Assembly: GCF_003947415.1 (NCBI RefSeq)
Contig: NZ_QHKL01000013.1
Coordinates: 1-64,000, forward strand
Origin: Amycolatopsis sp. WAC 01376
GTDB taxonomy: Bacteria; Actinomycetota; Actinomycetes; Mycobacteriales; Pseudonocardiaceae
Direction of reading: 5' to 3'
Length of the DNA: 64,000 bases
The translations under genes and the position numbers were made by a program. Within the stretch, counting starts at the first letter, position 1, and each line of letters begins with the position of its first letter. The notes under the pieces are model-generated. The model saw only the letters and a program-made list of their open reading frames with translations, did not search any database and was not told the origin of the DNA. This document shows positions 59,898 to 64,000 of the stretch, one piece after another.

Positions 59898-62459
59898 ATG
59901 AAAGTGATTCTCGAGCTCGCCGAAGCGGGAGGAAGCCCGCGCGACCTCGTCGGTGGCAAGGCGGCGAACCTCGCGGAAATGACTTCGGCGGGTTTTCCCG
60001 TGCCGGAGGGTTTCTGCGTCACGACCGCCGCGTACCGGCACGTGCTCTCCGACGGCGAGGGGCCGCGGTTGCTCGGCGAGCTGACGAGGGTGCCGTCCGG
60101 CGACGAGGGACGGCTGGCCGAACTGGCGGACCGGTTGCGGTCCCACGTCCTGACCGTCCCGATCCCGGCCCGGCTCGAAAGCGGGATCGTCGAGGCGTAC
60201 GAACGGCTTTCGCGAGGCGAGCCGGCGGCGGTCGCGGTGCGGTCTTCGTCGACGGCCGAGGATCTGCCGGACGCCAGTTTCGCCGGGCAGTACGACACCT
60301 TCCTCGACATCCAGGGCTCCGGCGAGGTGCTCGCGGCGGTGCGCCGATGCTGGGCCTCGCTCTGGTCGGAGCGGGCGACCAGGTATCGGGCGGCACACGG
60401 CACCGATCGCGGACCCGCCATCGCGGTGATCGTGCAGCGCCTCGTCGACGCCGAATGCGCCGGCGTGCTGTACACGGCGAATCCGGTGTCGGGCAAACGT
60501 TCCGAGATCATCGTCGACGCCGCTCCCGGCCTGGGTGAAGCGGTGGTCTCCGGCGCGGTGACCCCGGATCACTACCGGCTGACCGTCGACGGCGAATCCC
60601 TCGAAGGCCCGGACGACGGTTGCCTGACGCCGTCACGGCTCAGTGAACTCGCGGCCGTCGGCAGGCATCTGGAGAAGCACTTCGGCGCCCCGCAGGACGT
60701 CGAGTGGGCGTTCAACGGCGAGGGTGAGCTGTGGCTGACCCAGTCGCGGCACATCACCACGCTGTTCCCCGTCCCGGAGAGCGACGAACCGCGCGCGTAC
60801 TGGTCGGTCAACGTCTACCAGGGGATCAGCCGGCCCTTCACGCCGATGGGCGCGTCCATGATCCGCGAACGTCAGCGCGGGATGGCGGCGTACATGAGCG
60901 CGCTCGGCTTCTCCGACGAGATCACCGACGTGGACGGGTGGCTGTACTGGGACATCACCGACGGCGTGCGGAGCCCGGCGAAGCGGCCGAAGATGGCGGC
61001 GTTCGTGGACAGTCTCGCCGCGCCTTCGGGTCGGCTCGTAGAGCAGCTCGGCCGTGATCGCCGGTTCCCCTCGGTGGCGTCCGGTTCGGAGGAGGACGTC
61101 CCGCCGAAGAAACGGCGTCGCCGCTGGGAACGGATGATCCCCGCGTGGCTGTGGCCGGATCAGGCCCGTGCCAAGGTCGTCCGCGACGCCGAACGGCGGA
61201 TCGCCGCCTTCACCGGGCCCGCCGAGGCGACGGCGGAAGAACGGCTGTCCTTTGTGGAATCCGTGCGGCGTGACGTTTGCCGGATCGAGGCGAACCTCCC
61301 TCGCGACGCCAACACCGCGGGCGGGACGGGCGGGCAGCTGGCCGGGCAGTTGCTGCGCGGTCACGTGAGCGACGCCGAGGTGGCCACCGTTTTCCGGGGT
61401 ATCCCGCACAATCCGACCACCGAGATGGATCTGGCGTTGTGGCGGGCGGCGGCCGCGATCCGGCGCGACGACGAGGCCTTCCGGCTGTTGCTGGAGACCG
61501 CGCCCGACGAACTGGCCGCCAAACACCTCGCCGGGACCCTGCCGGAGGCGATCCAGCACGGCGTCGCCGCGTTCCTGGCCGAATACGGCTGCCGCGCGAC
61601 CTCGGAGATCGACTTCGGCGTGCCTCGCTGGACCGATGACCCCGAGCCGGTTTTCGCGATGCTCTCGAACCTGCTTCGCGCGGAAGGGGAGGAGCAGGAT
61701 CCGGAAACCCGCTTCGAGCAGGCGGCCGCGGCGGCCGAAGCGCGGATCGTCGAGCTCACCCGGCGGCTTCCGGTGACCAAGCTGCACCGGGCGCTGCTCG
61801 CGCGGTTCCTGCTCCGGCGGTCGCGGCGGTTGCGCGGCCTGCGTGAGTTCCCCAAGTTCTGCCTCATGCGCGGTTTCGCCGCCCTCCGGACACAACTGCT
61901 CCTCGTCGGCGAGGAGATCGTGCGGGCGGAGCGGCTGGAGCGGGCCGGCGACGTGATGTTCCTCGACCTCGCCGAAGTCCGCGAAGCCTTGGACAGCAGG
62001 GACTTCCGCGCGACCGCCGCACGGCGCAGGGAGATCTGGGAGCGGGAATCGCGGCGGCCCCGCGTTCCGTCGGTCGTGCTTTCCGACGGCACCGCGCCCG
62101 CCCTCGAATCCACTTCGGACGGTGGCGACCTCGCCGGGCTGGCGGCGGCGGCAGGGGTGGCGACCGGCCGGGCGCGGGTGATCCACGATCCGGACGGGGC
62201 CCGGATCGAACCGGGCGAGATCCTCGTCGCCGCGACGACGGATCCCGGGTGGACGCCGCTGTTCCTGACGGCCGCCGCGCTGGTGACCGAAACGGGCGGG
62301 ATGATCTCCCACGGCACCACCGTGGCCAGGGAACACGGGATCCCGGCTGTGGTCGGCGTTCCGGGCGCAACGACGCGGATCGTCACCGGTCAGGTGATCA
62401 CCGTCGACGGTTCCGCCGGGACCATCACCTTCGGCGAGACGGCGGAGGATTCCCGGTGA
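59898..62459 (+). CDS. Rph/PigC-like PEP-synthase-family enzyme
   Basis: An 853-aa enzyme with the PEP synthase/PPDK domain order of rifampin phosphotransferase: ATP-grasp domain (residues about 1-290, GGKAANLAEM, RSSSTAEDLPDASFAGQ), a central substrate domain and a C-terminal swivelling domain with the phospho-carrier His805 in GGMISHGT. Rph phosphorylates rifamycins; the relatives PigC/RedH join two pyrrole units in prodigiosin synthesis. The rifamycin-associated 19-bp element typical of rph genes is not upstream; instead the composite MerR/IdeR promoter is. So a pathway role (condensation, or phosphorylation of the product) seems likelier than rifamycin resistance. GGAGG is only 2 nt from ATG 59898 but 8 nt from GTG 59904, which may be the true start. 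Confidence 0.87.
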   Translation: MKVILELAEAGGSPRDLVGGKAANLAEMTSAGFPVPEGFCVTTAAYRHVLSDGEGPRLLGELTRVPSGDEGRLAELADRLRSHVLTVPIPARLESGIVEAYERLSRGEPAAVAVRSSSTAEDLPDASFAGQYDTFLDIQGSGEVLAAVRRCWASLWSERATRYRAAHGTDRGPAIAVIVQRLVDAECAGVLYTANPVSGKRSEIIVDAAPGLGEAVVSGAVTPDHYRLTVDGESLEGPDDGCLTPSRLSELAAVGRHLEKHFGAPQDVEWAFNGEGELWLTQSRHITTLFPVPESDEPRAYWSVNVYQGISRPFTPMGASMIRERQRGMAAYMSALGFSDEITDVDGWLYWDITDGVRSPAKRPKMAAFVDSLAAPSGRLVEQLGRDRRFPSVASGSEEDVPPKKRRRRWERMIPAWLWPDQARAKVVRDAERRIAAFTGPAEATAEERLSFVESVRRDVCRIEANLPRDANTAGGTGGQLAGQLLRGHVSDAEVATVFRGIPHNPTTEMDLALWRAAAAIRRDDEAFRLLLETAPDELAAKHLAGTLPEAIQHGVAAFLAEYGCRATSEIDFGVPRWTDDPEPVFAMLSNLLRAEGEEQDPETRFEQAAAAAEARIVELTRRLPVTKLHRALLARFLLRRSRRLRGLREFPKFCLMRGFAALRTQLLLVGEEIVRAERLERAGDVMFLDLAEVREALDSRDFRATAARRREIWERESRRPRVPSVVLSDGTAPALESTSDGGDLAGLAAAAGVATGRARVIHDPDGARIEPGEILVAATTDPGWTPLFLTAAALVTETGGMISHGTTVAREHGIPAVVGVPGATTRIVTGQVITVDGSAGTITFGETAEDSR

Positions 62460-63127
62460 CCGCGGTGGCATCCGCGCTCACCGGCGCGTTCAACTTCCGC
62501 GACACCGGTGGCGGGCCGATCCGGCGGGGGAGACTGTTCCGCAGCGACACCTTGCAGGCGCTGACCGGAACCGACAAGGAACTCCTGCTCGGCCGGTTCG
62601 GTATCGAGGGCGTCCTCGATCTCCGCTCCAGTGCCGAGACGGTCAGCGAGGGCCGGGCGGAGTTACCCGGTGTCCGCTATGTGAACGTGCCGTTGAAGAC
62701 CGTCCAAAGCGGACGGTCGAGCGCGCTGGAGGAGATTTACGTCGATCATCTCCGGCACGACGAGAACCTGCCGATCGCCATGGAGATCCTGGCGGTCCTG
62801 CTGGCCCGTCCCGTCGTGGTGCACTGCGCGTCGGGCAAGGACAGGACCGGCGTCGTCACGGCCCTCGCGCTCGGGCTCGCCGGGGCGCCGCGCGAGCTGA
62901 TCGTCCAGGACTACCTGCGCAGCGCGTACAGCCTTCCCCGCGTGATCGAGCGGTTCCGCCCGCTCGGCTTGCCGGAGGAACTGTTCCGGTGCACGGAGAG
63001 CACGATCAACGCCTTGCTGGACAGCGTCGAGGACGACTTCGGCGGGTTCGCCTGCTGGGCCCGGCAGCGTGGCGTGTCCGACGCGGCCGTCCGGACACTG
63101 AAGGCTCGCTTGCTCAACAACGGGTGA
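62456..63127 (+). CDS. Tyrosine-protein phosphatase-like enzyme
   Basis: A 223-aa phosphatase of the Y_phosphatase3 type (PtpB/IphP relatives) with the P-loop HCASGKDRTG (Cys124, Arg130) and the N-terminal FNFRDTGG motif. The GTG at 62456 overlaps the upstream stop by 4 bp, so it is co-translated with the PEP-synthase-like enzyme. If that enzyme phosphorylates a metabolite, this one could remove the group, a kinase/phosphatase self-protection pair; that is inference. Lipid or protein phosphates are other possible substrates. Confidence 0.88.
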   Translation: MTAVASALTGAFNFRDTGGGPIRRGRLFRSDTLQALTGTDKELLLGRFGIEGVLDLRSSAETVSEGRAELPGVRYVNVPLKTVQSGRSSALEEIYVDHLRHDENLPIAMEILAVLLARPVVVHCASGKDRTGVVTALALGLAGAPRELIVQDYLRSAYSLPRVIERFRPLGLPEELFRCTESTINALLDSVEDDFGGFACWARQRGVSDAAVRTLKARLLNNG

Positions 63128-63139
63128 ATTGTCCGACGA

Positions 63140-63152
63140 GACATCGGATGTC
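63140..63152. promoter_or_regulatory. Candidate operator before the glycoside hydrolase
   Basis: GACATCGGATGTC is a perfect 13-bp dyad (GACATC-G-GATGTC), 110 bp before the start of the glycoside hydrolase gene. ACATC...GATGT dyads are common operators of GntR/LacI-type sugar regulators in actinomycetes. The regulator is not in the window. Confidence 0.45.
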
Positions 63153-63262
63153 TGTACGGCTACGTGAGTGAAGGGGATGGCCAAACCCCCACTATTTCTG
63201 GAAACATGCCGGTCGCCAGGACCTGATCTGCGGTAAACGTAGTATGAATCTGGAGGCGACCC

Positions 63263-64000
63263 ATGGCCGAGCTGTCCAGGCGATCGATGCTGAGGGTCGC
63301 GGCGGGAGCGGCGGCGCTCGGTGGGCTTTGGGCCCAAGGGGCGCACCCGGCACTCGCCGGGCAGGACGTCCATCGCCGGATCGTCGACGACGCACGCATG
63401 GTCTGGAAGCGCATGCCGCGGAACTGGCAGGAGGGTCCGTTCCTCGCCAACGGCTTCCTCGGCGTGCAGTTCTACGCGGGGGCGCAGCCGAACGTCCTCA
63501 AGGTGATGCTCAGCCACTCCCAGGTCCAGGACCAGCGCGGACAGTGGGAAGCGGGCATCGGGTACTCGCGGCTGCCGATCGGCTACCTCACCCTCGCCTT
63601 CGAGGGCGCGATCACGGCGGTGGACTGGCATCTCGACCTGTACAACGCCGAACTCGGCGGCACGATCACCACCACCAGGGGTTCGGTGCGGTTCTCCGCG
63701 CTGGTCCACAACGACCAGGACCTCCTCCTCGTCTCGCTCACCGGGGAGGCGGCCGCGGACTGGGGGTTCACGCCGCTGAAGTCGGCGACGACCAGGACGA
63801 TCCGCAAACCACCCGATTACACGGCCAATCCCGATCCGAAGCTCGCCACCGCGGGCGCGGTCCGGTACTGCGAGCAGCCACTCCACGCGGGCGGCGGGTA
63901 CACGACAGCGTGGTGTGAGCGGACCGTCGGCACGCGGCGGCTCCTGGCGGCGACGATCGCGTACGGGTTCCCCGAGCCGACCCACACCGCCGAGGCGATC
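63263..64000 (+). CDS. Tat-exported glycoside hydrolase, GH95-like (partial)
   Basis: The reading frame is open from ATG 63263 to the end of the window (246 codons seen). GGAGG lies 6 nt upstream. The N-terminus is a twin-arginine signal (RRSMLRVAAGAAALGG, cleavage after about residue 32). The mature part opens with WKRMPRNWQEGPFLANGFLG, resembling the N-terminal beta-sandwich of GH95-type alpha-L-fucosidases/galactosidases. The catalytic domain would be beyond the window. It looks unrelated to the biosynthetic cluster and probably begins a carbohydrate region. Confidence 0.8.
   Translation, partial: MAELSRRSMLRVAAGAAALGGLWAQGAHPALAGQDVHRRIVDDARMVWKRMPRNWQEGPFLANGFLGVQFYAGAQPNVLKVMLSHSQVQDQRGQWEAGIGYSRLPIGYLTLAFEGAITAVDWHLDLYNAELGGTITTTRGSVRFSALVHNDQDLLLVSLTGEAAADWGFTPLKSATTRTIRKPPDYTANPDPKLATAGAVRYCEQPLHAGGGYTTAWCERTVGTRRLLAATIAYGFPEPTHTAEAI

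Noticed and set aside
59898-62459. Rifampin resistance call for the Rph-like enzyme
   Set aside because: The family resemblance is real but the rifamycin-associated promoter element is absent and the promoter is iron/MerR-type; resistance is therefore not claimed.

Overview
The window is high-GC actinobacterial DNA. Gene content and order point to a Pseudonocardiaceae genome, most like Amycolatopsis: GTG starts and leaderless-looking starts are common, and the order 5S rRNA, TPR protein, HAD phosphatase, tlyA, nadK, recN, steA, mctB, pyrG, NUDIX, xerD, parA, scpA, scpB, rluB, cmk, der matches the Mycobacterium tuberculosis Rv1691-Rv1713 neighbourhood as I remember it. The genus is an inference; the order is read from the sequence.

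Layout. Positions 1-9461 hold the end of an rRNA operon and a tight housekeeping run (TPR protein to mctB). Positions 9477-14909 are an insertion relative to that order: a hydantoin/Asp-Glu racemase and an NCS1 permease with a divergent FCD-GntR regulator and twin operators, an APH-like kinase, a MITE-like inverted-repeat element and aroA. Positions 14998-22880 return to the core (pyrG to rluB), with a small gene coupled to parA. Positions 22962-29272 are accessory: a secreted S15-type peptidase, a methyltransferase/TetR pair, a KhtTU-like antiporter with its regulatory subunit, and a DUF4267/TetR pair; both TetR pairs have readable operators. Positions 29344-32225 are core again (cmk, acyltransferase, der).

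From 32.4 kb on the window is specialised metabolism. A 1300-residue single-module NRPS of the epsilon-poly-lysine synthetase (Pls/PosA) type, with a specificity code that reads like lysine, is followed by an M1 aminopeptidase. After an AbiEi/DUF559-like gene preceded by two DnaA-box-like sequences, nine genes run leftward (47865 to 38933): DegT aminotransferase, tautomerase, luciferase-like monooxygenase, sarcosine-oxidase/NikD-like FAD enzyme, ketosynthase, a degenerate ketosynthase (chain-length-factor-like), ACP, aryl-acid AMP ligase and free-standing acyltransferase. Around them are a siderophore-binding lipoprotein, an MFS exporter, an AtzG/amidase pair, a cysteine-synthase-like enzyme with serine acetyltransferase, a cupin, a DsbA-like protein, an asparagine synthetase, a GntR regulator, an IdeR paralogue, a MerR regulator, a Rph/PigC-like PEP-synthase-family enzyme and a small phosphatase. 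The window ends inside a Tat-exported glycoside hydrolase.

The most interesting signal is regulatory. Two promoters (52449-52492 and 59838-59881) share one composite design: a MerR-type -35/-10 pair with a 19-bp spacer carrying a CTCAACC-N2-GGTTGAG dyad, and an IdeR-like iron box starting exactly at the -10. A third promoter, in front of the IdeR paralogue, has the MerR part only, and a separate iron box lies between the nine-gene operon and the siderophore-binding gene. Together this suggests an undescribed iron-controlled pathway in which a lysine-derived (picolinate-like) or related aryl acid is activated and extended by discrete type II ketosynthase parts, and the product is exported and recovered with iron. 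The product is not identified.
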